63,553 bases of DNA. It comes from Nitrospina sp. (lineage in GTDB: Bacteria; Nitrospinota; Nitrospinia; Nitrospinales; VA-1). The stretch's first letter is position 1; every line of letters begins with the position of its first letter. The DNA lies in NCBI GenBank assembly GCA_018653085.1, contig JABIAY010000033.1, positions 1 through 63,553 on the forward strand. Direction: 5' to 3'. The notes under the pieces are model-generated. The model was not told the origin of the DNA, ran no database searches, and worked only from the letters and a program-made list of their open reading frames with translations. Positions 43,769-53,001 of the stretch are shown piece after piece. The position numbers and the translations under genes were made by a program.

Positions 43769-45535
43769 TCAGTTCGATTCCTCGCTATCCTGATTTTTGT
43801 CTTCCAGATCGATAAACTGCATTTCATAATACTTCCGATACAACCCGCTATTCGCGAGAAGGGACTCATGGGTTCCAGATTCTACAATCTGGCCTTTGTC
43901 CAAAACGATGATCCGGTTGGCGTGTTTGATCGTTGACAGACGGTGGGCGATGACAAAAGATGTCCGGTGTTCCATAAGGTTATGCAGAGCATCCTGAACC
44001 AGCCTTTCCGATTTGGAGTCCAGTGCGGACGTCGCTTCATCGAGAACCAGAATCGGAGCGTTTCTTAAGAGTGCCCTGGCAATGGCAATTCTCTGGCGCT
44101 GACCTCCGGAAAGTTTGACCCCTCGTTCTCCGATCATAGTTTCGTAACCCTCATCCAGGTCTGACGCAAAATGGTCGACATGGGCGGCCTTGGCGGCTTC
44201 CATAATTTCATTGTGCGTGGCCTTTCGTTCACAACCAAAAGCAATATTGTTCCAGATCGTATCGTTAAACAAAAAAGTCTCTTGAGTCACCAGAGCCAAC
44301 TGCTGTCTCAAAGAAGCCAGCTTGTAGTCCTGAATATTTTTCCCATCAATCAAAATTGTACCGGAAGTCGCATCGAAGAACCGGAACAGCAGGTCTACCA
44401 AAGTGGTCTTGCCAGCACCGCTCATCCCGACAATAGCAATGATTTCTGATTTCCGAACAGACAGGTTGATTTCATTTAAAACCAGGGTAGCCCGTGACGG
44501 ATAGCGAAAAGAAACATCCTTGAACTCAATTCCTTCATTGACTCCTTTAAGCTCAAGCTTACCTTCCTGCATTTTTTCCGCATCCTGATCGAGAATATCG
44601 AACACCCTTTCCGCCCCTGCCAATGCAGTTTGGATATTGGTGTAGATTTTGAATAGTATCCGGATGGGAGAATACATCATGAACAAGGCAACAATGAAAG
44701 CCAGGAATGTTCCCTGGCTGATTTCTTCGTTCAAAACCTGATTCCCCCCATACCACAGGATGAACGCCGCACTGATAACCCCCAATACCTCCAGTAAAGG
44801 TGAAGTGATTTCCACATACTTCACATTTTTTTTCATCACTCCAAGATGACTGTCATTATAAGTTCTGAACTTCTTTATCTCGCGGGACTCCATGCCAAAC
44901 GCCCGGACAATTTTTATTCCCGAAAAAGATTCCAGGACCGTTGCGTTGATGTTGCCCAGTATCTCCTGCCCTTTCCTGGAGAGACGTCGTAGTTTTCGGG
45001 CAATGTTGGATACCGGAATAACCATGATCGGGAATATGACCAAAGCCATCACAGCCCAGTCCCATTTCAAATAAAACACCCATGCCAGCAAACCCACCAG
45101 CATCACACTGTTTTGCAGAAACTCTTTCATCAACCGCGTTACAGTGGACTGCATGATCGTGACATCATTATTGATACGAGACATGAGTTCGCCGGTTTCG
45201 TGGTCCTCAAAAAACTCGAAAGGAAGTGCGTGGATATGTGTAAACAGCTTTTCCCTGAACTCCACCACCAGCTCCCATGAGATTCCGAAAATGATCAGGT
45301 TTTGCGCATAGGTCAACACAGCCTTGATAACGTATAAAAAGATCAAGGCCAGGGGAATCACCTTGAGCATAAAATAATCTTTTTCTACAAAGATATTGTC
45401 GAAGGTTTTTTGAATAATCGGGACAGGAGAGGTAGCAATAACGCCAACGATGATCGAAAAGAAAATCGCCAGATACAAGCGGCTCAGATAAGGTTTTAAG
45501 TGAAGGAGTAAACGCTTATAAATTTGGAAGGACAT
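43769..45535 (-). CDS. msbA: MsbA-like ABC transporter (fused membrane and ATPase domains)
   Basis: 588 residues. Six membrane helices (about 18-310) are followed by an ATPase domain: Walker A GMSGAGKTTL, Q-loop LVTQETFLFN, signature LSGGQRQRIAIARAL, Walker B ILVLDEATSALD and the His-loop IAHRLST. The layout and the EFFEDHETGELMSRINND sequence match the lipid A/phospholipid flippase group. The gene ends directly at the oleA start, so one transcript may hold msbA-oleA-oleB, perhaps for lipid export; substrate is inferred. Confidence 0.88.
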   Translation of the reverse strand: MSFQIYKRLLLHLKPYLSRLYLAIFFSIIVGVIATSPVPIIQKTFDNIFVEKDYFMLKVIPLALIFLYVIKAVLTYAQNLIIFGISWELVVEFREKLFTHIHALPFEFFEDHETGELMSRINNDVTIMQSTVTRLMKEFLQNSVMLVGLLAWVFYLKWDWAVMALVIFPIMVIPVSNIARKLRRLSRKGQEILGNINATVLESFSGIKIVRAFGMESREIKKFRTYNDSHLGVMKKNVKYVEITSPLLEVLGVISAAFILWYGGNQVLNEEISQGTFLAFIVALFMMYSPIRILFKIYTNIQTALAGAERVFDILDQDAEKMQEGKLELKGVNEGIEFKDVSFRYPSRATLVLNEINLSVRKSEIIAIVGMSGAGKTTLVDLLFRFFDATSGTILIDGKNIQDYKLASLRQQLALVTQETFLFNDTIWNNIAFGCERKATHNEIMEAAKAAHVDHFASDLDEGYETMIGERGVKLSGGQRQRIAIARALLRNAPILVLDEATSALDSKSERLVQDALHNLMEHRTSFVIAHRLSTIKHANRIIVLDKGQIVESGTHESLLANSGLYRKYYEMQFIDLEDKNQDSEESN

Positions 45536-45559
45536 TTTTCAGAGGGTGCGCTGAATAAA

Positions 45560-45625
45560 GCGGAGGTTCTCCGCATTTCGAAAAACCGGGATTTTTCACT
45601 AGTCCCTTGAGCCAGCAAGGTAGAA
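45560..45625. repeat. Dispersed repeat remnant, copy H
   Basis: Hairpin GCGGAG-GTT-CTCCGC (45560-45574) as in copies B2 and D, then CACTAGTCCCTTGAGCCAGCAAGG (about 45598-45620) in part. The core is degenerate. It lies upstream of msbA and downstream of the Usp-PCP_red gene. Confidence 0.4.
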
Positions 45626-45639
45626 AATAACAGAAAAAA

Positions 45640-45677
45640 AGCCCCTGAAACTGAACCCAGTTCAATATCCAGGGGCT
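45640..45677 (-). terminator. Rho-independent terminator after the Usp-PCP_red gene
   Basis: AGCCCCTG (45640-45647) pairs with CAGGGGCT (45670-45677), with an inner AACTG/CAGTT stem. A runs on the left give a U tract on the minus strand. It lies 24 bases after the stop. Confidence 0.85.
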
Positions 45678-45701
45678 AGAAAAACTCGTTGCGTAACGGG
45701 A

Positions 45702-47669
45702 CTAAGCTTTCACTTCTTTTTGAGGTAGGAAATCTTCCAGAGCCGCGCCACTCTTCATGGCTTCTTCCATCATCTTCACAGACTCCCGGATTCCCTCCTC
45801 ACATACTTCCAGTGAAATATCCTGGATATCATTTTGAGAACACCAGGCCATCACCCGGTTCTGGGTATTGTCCCGCATGAACCCCTGGGGAACACGCTCC
45901 AGCCGTTCCAAAGCTTCTGGCGACCAGGTGAAATCATCCGGACTCAATGCGGCCCCTATTTCGCGGATATCCCCCGGAATACTTTTGCTGTCTCCGCTGT
46001 CACCTTTGCTGATCTTCTCGTTCAGGATTTTGTTGAGAAATGCCAGAGAAACCGTATTGACTTTCTGAACCCGAGCGTTTTTCTCAACCCGGGCATGGGC
46101 TTTTCTTCTCAAGTGACCCTGCGGGAACTCATTCAACCGATCCAACGCTTCCTGGGTCCAGGACACCTCCACACCATCAGGCAAAGTTGTAAAGGTAGTG
46201 GAATCCTGAGCCTCAGTATCGGTTGCCTTGAATTCTGCCTTATCAACCGGAAGCAACCGCTCAGCCCCCGCGTCACAAACGCTACATTTGACGACATCCC
46301 CTTTATGGTAAGTATTACAACTGGTGCATTTCAGGGTGATCTCTTCAGGGGCCTTACCAGCATGGGCTTCTGCCATTTCCTCTTTCAACATGCCAAGACC
46401 TTCCGGATTGTTCGGATCCATCCCCCCAGCCTTCATCTTATCGCCGATGGCAGACATGGCCTGCATGGCGCCGGCCGGAAGAATCTCCTGCACCGCTTCG
46501 GTGATAACGCTGGATGTGATCATGCTGTGTCCCCTCTCCAGCGCATAACGAAGAATCGCTGAAGTCGCCATTGGGCGTACAAAACCCGGGATCTTCGTCA
46601 ATCGCACTTTGGCTTCAGAGGTCCACTCAATACTTTCTTCCGCCTGCATATCGATCGACGGTTTGAACACTTTGCTGGAAAGAAGCAGGTTGCACGGAAC
46701 CAGACGCATCAGGTTCTCGGTATTGCCTCCAATGTCCATATCTGCGGCACTGTGAACCCCGATCCGTCCCAGAATCATCAGGTAAGGATTTTCCTCTCGG
46801 GCGTATTGCAAAACTTTTTCGAAAACCTTTCCGTCCAGAAGACGGATGGTGCATTCGATATTTTCTTCTTCACAAACTTTCCGGGAAATCTCCAGATGAG
46901 CCTGATAGATTTTTGCCAGTCCCTTGTCGATGATATCTTCATGAAGCTTTTCCTGTTGCTCAAACTTGAACACTTTGGAAGCTTCCCGGGATAAGACACC
47001 AGTCAGGCTGTTGAACATGGCGTAGTGAAAGTAAGGGTCGAAAGTGGAAATGACCTCCAAAGGACGATTCAACTTTTTGGCCAGTTCAATACCCGTTTTC
47101 AACCCGCCAAAGGAATGACCACTGCCGTCCACCGCAACTACAATTTTCCCACTGGAAGGCCTGTCCTCATGAATATCGGGACAATGTTTTACCAGCAGAA
47201 TATCTTTCTGGGAACGCCGGATCACCCTTTCGGCAACCGTGCCAATCAAGCTGTCTTTAATCGCGCCAAGCCCCAAAGCCCCCATGACAACCAGGTCATA
47301 AGGAGATTCCTTGATATCACGCACCAACTCAGTCCAGTTACGCCCCTCAAGGGATTTACCGACAAAAGGAATCTGCAGCTCCTTACATTTTTCTTTGGGG
47401 ACATCCAAGTAGGAATCGCTGATGACCTCCATCCCTTTGGTGATCAACTGATCATGAATATTTCGTTGCCTTTCTAACTCCTGTTCATCCTGATATTCCT
47501 CAGGAAGTCCGCTCTCCATTTGCCGAAACCTGACATCGTGCATTTTGGCGGCATAAACATGGCTTGCGGTAATAGTCGTATCCGACCCCTTAGCCAAATC
47601 GAGCGCCAAATCGACACAAGCGTTGGAATAATCAGAATTATCTACCGGTATATAAATATTCTTAAACAT
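45702..47669 (-). CDS. Tandem universal stress protein fused to three PCP_red domains and a zinc ribbon
   Basis: 655 residues. Usp domain 1 (1-165) has the ATP motif GALGLGAIKDSLIGTVAE; Usp domain 2 (173-335) has GRIGVHSAADMDIGGNT. Then come PCP_red-like modules at 348-397 (IEWTSEAKVRLTKIPGFVR), 502-550 (VSWTQEALDRLNEFPQGHLR) and 580-630 (FTWSPEALERLERVPQGFMR), and a four-cysteine zinc ribbon (C448, C451, C462, C465) between the first two. PCP_red modules are known from protochlorophyllide reductase subunit B but also occur in non-phototrophs. A nucleotide-sensing stress regulator is a reasonable guess; no enzymatic role can be shown. It is transcribed alone. Confidence 0.85.
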   Translation of the reverse strand: MFKNIYIPVDNSDYSNACVDLALDLAKGSDTTITASHVYAAKMHDVRFRQMESGLPEEYQDEQELERQRNIHDQLITKGMEVISDSYLDVPKEKCKELQIPFVGKSLEGRNWTELVRDIKESPYDLVVMGALGLGAIKDSLIGTVAERVIRRSQKDILLVKHCPDIHEDRPSSGKIVVAVDGSGHSFGGLKTGIELAKKLNRPLEVISTFDPYFHYAMFNSLTGVLSREASKVFKFEQQEKLHEDIIDKGLAKIYQAHLEISRKVCEEENIECTIRLLDGKVFEKVLQYAREENPYLMILGRIGVHSAADMDIGGNTENLMRLVPCNLLLSSKVFKPSIDMQAEESIEWTSEAKVRLTKIPGFVRPMATSAILRYALERGHSMITSSVITEAVQEILPAGAMQAMSAIGDKMKAGGMDPNNPEGLGMLKEEMAEAHAGKAPEEITLKCTSCNTYHKGDVVKCSVCDAGAERLLPVDKAEFKATDTEAQDSTTFTTLPDGVEVSWTQEALDRLNEFPQGHLRRKAHARVEKNARVQKVNTVSLAFLNKILNEKISKGDSGDSKSIPGDIREIGAALSPDDFTWSPEALERLERVPQGFMRDNTQNRVMAWCSQNDIQDISLEVCEEGIRESVKMMEEAMKSGAALEDFLPQKEVKA

Positions 47670-48221
47670 GAGGTGAATTTCTCCGTTCCAGAAACCTGGG
47701 AAATATAGTTTTGAAAAATAGGTGTTTTAAATATTCTAAAATTAAAGAATTTCGAAAAAAAATCCAGTAATTAACTGCGGAATCAGGCACTATCGCACAC
47801 TTTACAGACGTTGGGCATTCTAGCAAATTATTCAACTCTGTCAATTAGAATCAAGCCAAGATAATATTGTAATTATAGGCATTTTAAGAGTTTAAGCGCA
47901 TAAAATCAACAGCCCCTTAAGCTTGAGCCTCGAGTCCTTGATCACCGACCCTGCACCGGCTTCAAACCAGTAGGCAATGACGCAAAGCCACCCTACAATC
48001 TCTCTCAGCACATAAACTGTAACCCTATGATTTTAATATATTTTTATCGTACAAATAATTAACTCAAAGATATTTTGCCTGAAAATGTTTTTTTCGCTAC
48101 AATGCACTCGCCAGGCGCAGTTTCACCTTTTCGCGGGCTGGGTCCGCAAGCAGAAGATGCAACTACGCTGAAACTCGGAAACAATCTTTTATTCCTGTTC
48201 AACTCCTGAATCGAGAACCCA
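47670..48221 (+). other. Intergenic leader region upstream of the aldolase gene
   Basis: 552 bases without a convincing gene. At 47941-47993 there is a c-di-GMP-I-riboswitch-like stretch (GGCTTCAAACC, 47958-47968, and GACGCAAAGCCACC, 47979-47992), but the 3' half of that riboswitch is not recognisable. At 48119-48175 AGTTTCA and TGAAACT enclose an inner GCGG/CCGC stem, so the aldolase transcript may have a structured leader. The rest is AT-rich. Confidence 0.3.
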
Positions 48222-49622
48222 ATGCTTTTTAACCATAGAGACGAAGTAACCAACCAACTCAAGAATATCGCCACTCAGGATAATGGCGGCGTGAAAATAG
48301 AAGACGCTGACAAGCTTCGAGGAGACGTACTGGATCAGTTAGTCCAGAATGCTGTTCTCAATCCTTCAGCAGAAATAAAGGGTCTGAGCCGATTCCTCAT
48401 TAAATCGGCGGCACTGGAACTCGGCATCGTCAACTCATCGATTCAGGGACTTTATGATGCAAGAGGTCGGGGCGAAGTCAAAGGGTTCACGGTTCCCGCC
48501 CTCAACATCCGCGGCATGCCTTATGAGCTGTGCCGGGCCATTTTTCGCACCGCCATCAAAAGCAATGCCGGCGCATTTATTTTTGAACTGGCTAAGTCGG
48601 AAATGAGTTACACCTTCCAGGAGCCAACCGAACTGTCCACCGTCATTCTTGCCGCCGCAATCAAAGAAGGCTTTACAGGGCCGGTCTTTATCCAGGGCGA
48701 CCATTTTCAGGTCAACGTCAAGAACTACGCTCAAGACCCCAAAAAAGAGATTGCCGGGCTCAAAAACCTCATCCAACGCGGTATCTCAGGTGGGTTCTAC
48801 AATATAGACATAGACACCTCCACTCTGGTTGACCTCAGCAAACCCAATGTCGTCGAACAACAGCGGGCAAATTTTGAAGTCGGCGTGGAACTCACTCAAT
48901 ACATCCGCGAACTGGAACCCGATGGCGTCACCATTTCCGTTGGCGGCGAAATTGGCGAGGTCGGAAAAGAAAACAGCAACGAGCAGGAACTTAGGGCCTA
49001 CCTCGATAACTTCAACGAACTGTTGGAAAAGAATCGGAGCGGAGCCACCACCATCAGCAAAATATCCATCCAGACCGGAACCTCGCATGGCGGAGTTCCT
49101 CTGCCCGATGGAAGCGTTGCCGAGGTCAACCTCGATTTCGATACGCTGGAAAACCTGTCACGCATTTCCCGTGAGGATTATGGGTTAGCGGGAGCCGTCC
49201 AGCACGGCGCATCCACCCTGCCCCAGGACCTGTTCCATAAATTCGCCGAACTGGAAACCGCAGAAATTCACCTGGCTACCGATTTTCAAAACATGATCTA
49301 CGGAAGCACATTGTTTCCCGCAGACTTTAAAGAGGAAATCTACACCCACCTGAGGGAAAAATTTGTCGGCGAGAAAAAATCGGACCAGACCGATGAGCAG
49401 TTCATCTACAAAACCCGCAAAAAAGGCTTTGGTGAATTTAAATCCAGGTTCTGGGGACTGTCCAATGAAATCCGCGAAGGCATCGGCAAGGAACTGGAAA
49501 CCAAAATGGATTTTCTTTTCGACAAACTGGCAGTGCAAAACACCAAAGACGCGGTGAACAAAACCGTAGAGCAAGTCCCCATCCAACCCAACCTCGAAAA
49601 CGAAATCTCCGCGAGTTCTTAA
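48222..49622 (+). CDS. fba: Class II fructose-bisphosphate aldolase family protein, long form
   Basis: 466 residues, longer than the usual 300-360. Class II aldolase features: FTVPALNIRG near the N-terminus, the metal-site region FIQGDHFQVN, YNIDIDTSTL, SVGGEIGEVGKENS with the metal Glu, TGTSHGGVPLP, and VQHGAS. The extra ~80 N-terminal residues and a C-terminal extension (380-466) suggest a divergent subfamily. It probably acts in gluconeogenesis, cleaving or forming fructose 1,6-bisphosphate; related tagatose or other ketose bisphosphates are possible. It stands alone with a long leader. Confidence 0.78.
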   Translation: MLFNHRDEVTNQLKNIATQDNGGVKIEDADKLRGDVLDQLVQNAVLNPSAEIKGLSRFLIKSAALELGIVNSSIQGLYDARGRGEVKGFTVPALNIRGMPYELCRAIFRTAIKSNAGAFIFELAKSEMSYTFQEPTELSTVILAAAIKEGFTGPVFIQGDHFQVNVKNYAQDPKKEIAGLKNLIQRGISGGFYNIDIDTSTLVDLSKPNVVEQQRANFEVGVELTQYIRELEPDGVTISVGGEIGEVGKENSNEQELRAYLDNFNELLEKNRSGATTISKISIQTGTSHGGVPLPDGSVAEVNLDFDTLENLSRISREDYGLAGAVQHGASTLPQDLFHKFAELETAEIHLATDFQNMIYGSTLFPADFKEEIYTHLREKFVGEKKSDQTDEQFIYKTRKKGFGEFKSRFWGLSNEIREGIGKELETKMDFLFDKLAVQNTKDAVNKTVEQVPIQPNLENEISASS

Positions 49623-49814
49623 CCTTCCCCTGAGTTACGGGGTTGCCGTCATTGCGAACCGCCCCAGGGGTAGACCCAGTCTGAACTGCTCCATCGGCGA
49701 TGATTCCTCGCAAAGAACCCCTATATTAAGAAAGTTACGTGGTACATTTAAGTAGAGTGGGACAAACAAAGCATTAACGAAAATTGCTTAAAACTATTCG
49801 GGATCAAACTGAAT

Positions 49815-50684
49815 ATGTTTAAAATTTTGGATAAAAAACATTTAGCCCCGCAGGTGTTTCGGTATCTCCTGGATGCGCCGGACATTGCCAAAAAAGCTCT
49901 TCCCGGGCAATTCGTCATTATTCGTCTGGATGAAACCGGGGAGCGCATCCCGATCACTATTTCAACTGCCGACCCGACCCACGGAACACTCACCCTCTAC
50001 GTCCAGGCAACTGGAAAGACATCAATGGAGATGAGTCGCATGAAAATCGGCGACTTTATCCTGGATGTCGTCGGGCCCTTGGGTAACCCCAGTCCAATCG
50101 ACCTCTTTGGAACAGTCGTGCTGGTGGGAGGCGGATTCGGCATCGCCGCCATTCACCCCATTGCCCACGCACTGACCCAGGCAGGGAATAAAACCATATC
50201 GATTTTAGGCGCCCGGACAAAAGAGTTGGTGATCCTGGAAGAGGAAATGTCAAAAGCCTCAACAATAGTTCAGGTTGTCACCGATGACGGAACCTATGGT
50301 GCAAAAGGCCTGGTTACAGATACCCTGCAAGAACTGATCGAAAAAAAGGAACCCATTGATCGTGTCATCGCAATCGGCCCAATAGTCATGATGAAAGCGG
50401 TGGCGGACTTGACACGTCCTTATGGGATTTCGACCGTTGTCAGTTTGAACCCAATCATGATCGATGGAACAGGCATGTGCGGTGCCTGCCGGGTAACAGT
50501 GAACGGTGAAATGAAGTTCGCGTGTGTGGATGGACCCGAGTTCGATGGTCATGCAGTCGATTTCGAAGGGTTGCTCAATCGGATGAAAACCTACCTCCCG
50601 GAAGAAGCCGAAGCGAAGGAAAAATATTTAAAAGAGACCGAAGGGAAATGCCGGATCGCGGAAATATCTCAAATATACGGTTGA
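49815..50684 (+). CDS. NfnA-like FAD/[2Fe-2S] subunit (ferredoxin-NADP+ reductase/transhydrogenase)
   Basis: 289 residues. A ferredoxin-reductase-type FAD domain (PGQFVIIRLDE, RIPITIS) is followed by an NAD-binding domain (VLVGGGFGIAAIHPIA). The C-terminal [2Fe-2S] ligands lie in GMCGACRVTVNGEMKFACVDGPEFDGH. This is the layout of NfnA/SudB. It ends 2 bases before the NfnB-like gene. The complex can exchange electrons between ferredoxin, NADH and NADPH; direction is not visible from sequence. Confidence 0.88.
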   Translation: MFKILDKKHLAPQVFRYLLDAPDIAKKALPGQFVIIRLDETGERIPITISTADPTHGTLTLYVQATGKTSMEMSRMKIGDFILDVVGPLGNPSPIDLFGTVVLVGGGFGIAAIHPIAHALTQAGNKTISILGARTKELVILEEEMSKASTIVQVVTDDGTYGAKGLVTDTLQELIEKKEPIDRVIAIGPIVMMKAVADLTRPYGISTVVSLNPIMIDGTGMCGACRVTVNGEMKFACVDGPEFDGHAVDFEGLLNRMKTYLPEEAEAKEKYLKETEGKCRIAEISQIYG

Positions 50685-50686
50685 AA

Positions 50687-52111
50687 ATGAAAAAAGACAC
50701 ACAACGACATAAAGGACCACGAACCCAGGCCCCAGAACAAAATCCTGAAGAAAGAAGAAAAAATTTCCAGGAAGTGAGCCTGGGTTACACCCCTGCCATG
50801 GCTCAACTTGAAGCCTCACGTTGCATCCAATGTAAGAAACCCAAATGCGTGATCGGGTGCCCTGTGCGAGTTGCCATCCCGGATTTTCTTAAACAGGTAG
50901 CCAAAGGTGATTTTCTCGGAGCGGCTCGCACCGTTAAAAATTCTAACGCACTGCCCGCCGTCACGGGTCGGGTCTGCCCCCAGGAAGACCAATGCGAAAA
51001 ACATTGTGTGATCGGCATCAAAGGTGAACCCCTGGCGATCGGAAAGCTGGAACGTTTTGTCGCGGATTACGAACGCCTGCACCAAAAAGCAGAAACCATA
51101 GAAACGGCACCACCTACCGGAAAAAGAATCGCTATCATTGGTGCCGGTCCAGCAGGGCTGACTGCCGCCGCCGATCTTGCGAAGCTGGGGCATGAAGTCG
51201 TCATCTTTGAGGCCCTGCACAAACCCGGAGGCGTTTTGTTTTACGGCATCCCGGAGTTTCGCCTGCCAAAAGAAATCCTGGAAGCAGAATTGGATTACTT
51301 GAAACGCCTGGGAATCGAAATCCAAGTCAATTACGTGATCGGAAAAATTAAAACTCTGGACGAATTGCAAGAGGATGGATTCGATGCAATCTTCATCGGG
51401 ACAGGCGCAGGACTGCCTTATTTTCTCGACATCCCAGGTGAAAATCTTAACGGTGTGTATTCGGCCAACGAATTTTTAACCCGGATCAACTTAATGCATG
51501 CCTGGGAGTTTCCAGTATTCGATACACCCCTCCACCACCACAAAACCTTTGTAGTGATCGGCGGTGGCAACACGGCGTTGGACGCCGCCCGGACCGCACT
51601 CCGACTGCCTACCACCGAAAAGGTAATGCTAGTCTACCGACGTTCACGGGAGGAGTTGCCCGCCCGGCTGGAAGAAATCAAACACGCGGAAGAAGAAGGA
51701 ATAGAGTTCCATTACCTGGCAAGTCCTTTGGAAATAAAAGGCACCAACGGTTGGGTTTCTGAGATTGTCTGCCAAAAAATGGAGTTGGGTGAACCGGATA
51801 CCTCCGGTCGAAAACACCCACAACCCGTGGAGAACAGCGCGTTCCCTTTAAAAACCGATGCGGTCATTATAGCTCTCGGTAGCGGAGTCAATCCGTTAAT
51901 CGCAAAAAGTGCTTCCGATTTACAAACGGATAGCCACGGGCACATTGAATTAGCCGATCCCGACATCAATTTAACTTCCCGGCCGGGTGTGTTTGCCGGA
52001 GGCGATATCGTCACCGGAGCCGCAACAGTTATTTCAGCCATGGGAGCGGGAAAGAAAGCGGCCCAGGGAATACATCATTATGTTATGAAAGTTAAAAAAA
52101 CGCTAATCTGA
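50687..52111 (+). CDS. gltA: NfnB-like / glutamate-synthase small-subunit-like flavoprotein
   Basis: 474 residues from the ATG at 50687; the longer frame would overlap the preceding gene. The N-terminus has [4Fe-4S] cysteines (CIQCKKPKCVIGCPV, CPQEDQCEKHCVIG). An FAD motif IIGAGPAGLTAAADLAKLGHEV and an NADPH motif VIGGGNTALDAART follow, and FAGGDIVTGAATVISAMGAGK ends the chain. With the NfnA-like partner it forms an NfnAB/SudAB pair; the glutamate synthase large subunit is not seen here. In an organism with a reductive TCA cycle it could balance NADPH and ferredoxin; this is inference. Confidence 0.88.
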   Translation: MKKDTQRHKGPRTQAPEQNPEERRKNFQEVSLGYTPAMAQLEASRCIQCKKPKCVIGCPVRVAIPDFLKQVAKGDFLGAARTVKNSNALPAVTGRVCPQEDQCEKHCVIGIKGEPLAIGKLERFVADYERLHQKAETIETAPPTGKRIAIIGAGPAGLTAAADLAKLGHEVVIFEALHKPGGVLFYGIPEFRLPKEILEAELDYLKRLGIEIQVNYVIGKIKTLDELQEDGFDAIFIGTGAGLPYFLDIPGENLNGVYSANEFLTRINLMHAWEFPVFDTPLHHHKTFVVIGGGNTALDAARTALRLPTTEKVMLVYRRSREELPARLEEIKHAEEEGIEFHYLASPLEIKGTNGWVSEIVCQKMELGEPDTSGRKHPQPVENSAFPLKTDAVIIALGSGVNPLIAKSASDLQTDSHGHIELADPDINLTSRPGVFAGGDIVTGAATVISAMGAGKKAAQGIHHYVMKVKKTLI

Positions 52112-52162
52112 AAATAGTTTTATTGTGAGCGACCTTCCAAAAAACTCCGTCGGAGAACGGCC

Positions 52163-52495
52163 ATGAACGATGAAAACGAATTAAAAAAAGAAGTGCCGGT
52201 GGACTTAAAAAACCACATCTCCTACGCCGAGGGTTCGGTGGTCAGCAAAACCCTGGTCAACAAAAAAACTGGCACCCTCACCCTATTTGCCTTTGATGAA
52301 GGTCAGGAGTTGAGCGAACATACCGCCCCCTTTGACGCAGTCGTACAAATTCTGGATGGTCAGGCAGAATTAACCATTGGTGGTCAAAAAACTAAAATCC
52401 AAACCGGAGAGCTGATCATTATGCCTGCCAACATTCCCCATGCGGTACACGCCCCACAAAAGTTCAAAATGCTCCTGACTATGATTCACACCTGA
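52163..52495 (+). CDS. Cupin-domain protein
   Basis: 110 residues. A single cupin barrel is visible: LTLFAFDEGQELSEHTAPFDAVVQILDGQAELTIGG (motif 1, here without the usual two His of HxH, with EHTAP), and IIMPANIPHAVHAPQKFKML (motif 2, His). Metal binding is plausible but reduced. The ATG follows a short hairpin CTCCG-T-CGGAG (52147-52157). Function unknown. Confidence 0.8.
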   Translation: MNDENELKKEVPVDLKNHISYAEGSVVSKTLVNKKTGTLTLFAFDEGQELSEHTAPFDAVVQILDGQAELTIGGQKTKIQTGELIIMPANIPHAVHAPQKFKMLLTMIHT

Positions 52496-52550
52496 CCACC
52501 GTACCCCGAAGCGGGTACATCTGTGGTTAAAAGGGTTTCGGCTTGCATGG

Positions 52551-52994
52551 TTATCGCTGGGCGATGAATTTATCCAGCTCATTGGCGAACTTGAAGCGTT
52601 CTTTCTGGCCGAAACCAGCAGGGCCGCCGGTTTCTACGCCGCTACCGCGCAACTCGTCCATGAAGTTGCGCATACTCAATATCTGCCCGATATTATTTTT
52701 ATCGTAAACTTTTCCACGCGGATCGAGAGCCAGTGCCCCCTTTTCTACAACACGGGCGGCGAGTGGAATATCTGCGGTGATGATTAAATCCCCGGCCTCG
52801 CATTTCTTCGCAATCTCATCATCGGCAACATCTGCTCCCTGCCCGACCTGAATCAAATGAATAAAAGCGGAACTCGGTATGCGTAACCCTTGATTAGTGA
52901 CCAATGTCACCGTTATTTCTGTCCTGTCCGCCACACGAAACAAAATTTCTTTGACCGGCCTGGGGCAAGCATCTGCATCCACCCATATTTTCAT
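52551..52994 (-). CDS. YaiI/YqxD family (DUF188) protein
   Basis: 147 residues. The start MKIWVDADACPRPVKEILFRVADR and the following GADVADDEIAKKCEAGDLIITADIPLAARVVEKGA are the family signature, a PIN-like nuclease fold with conserved acidic residues. Cellular role not established. It starts 8 bases from a dispersed repeat. Confidence 0.88.
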   Translation of the reverse strand: MKIWVDADACPRPVKEILFRVADRTEITVTLVTNQGLRIPSSAFIHLIQVGQGADVADDEIAKKCEAGDLIITADIPLAARVVEKGALALDPRGKVYDKNNIGQILSMRNFMDELRGSGVETGGPAGFGQKERFKFANELDKFIAQR

Positions 52995-53001
52995 TTTTCC
53001 T

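Noticed and set aside
50522-50686. Longer N-terminus for the NfnB-like protein
   Set aside because: It would overlap the NfnA-like gene by over 160 bases and encode a non-family sequence; ATG at 50687 starts directly with the family N-terminus.
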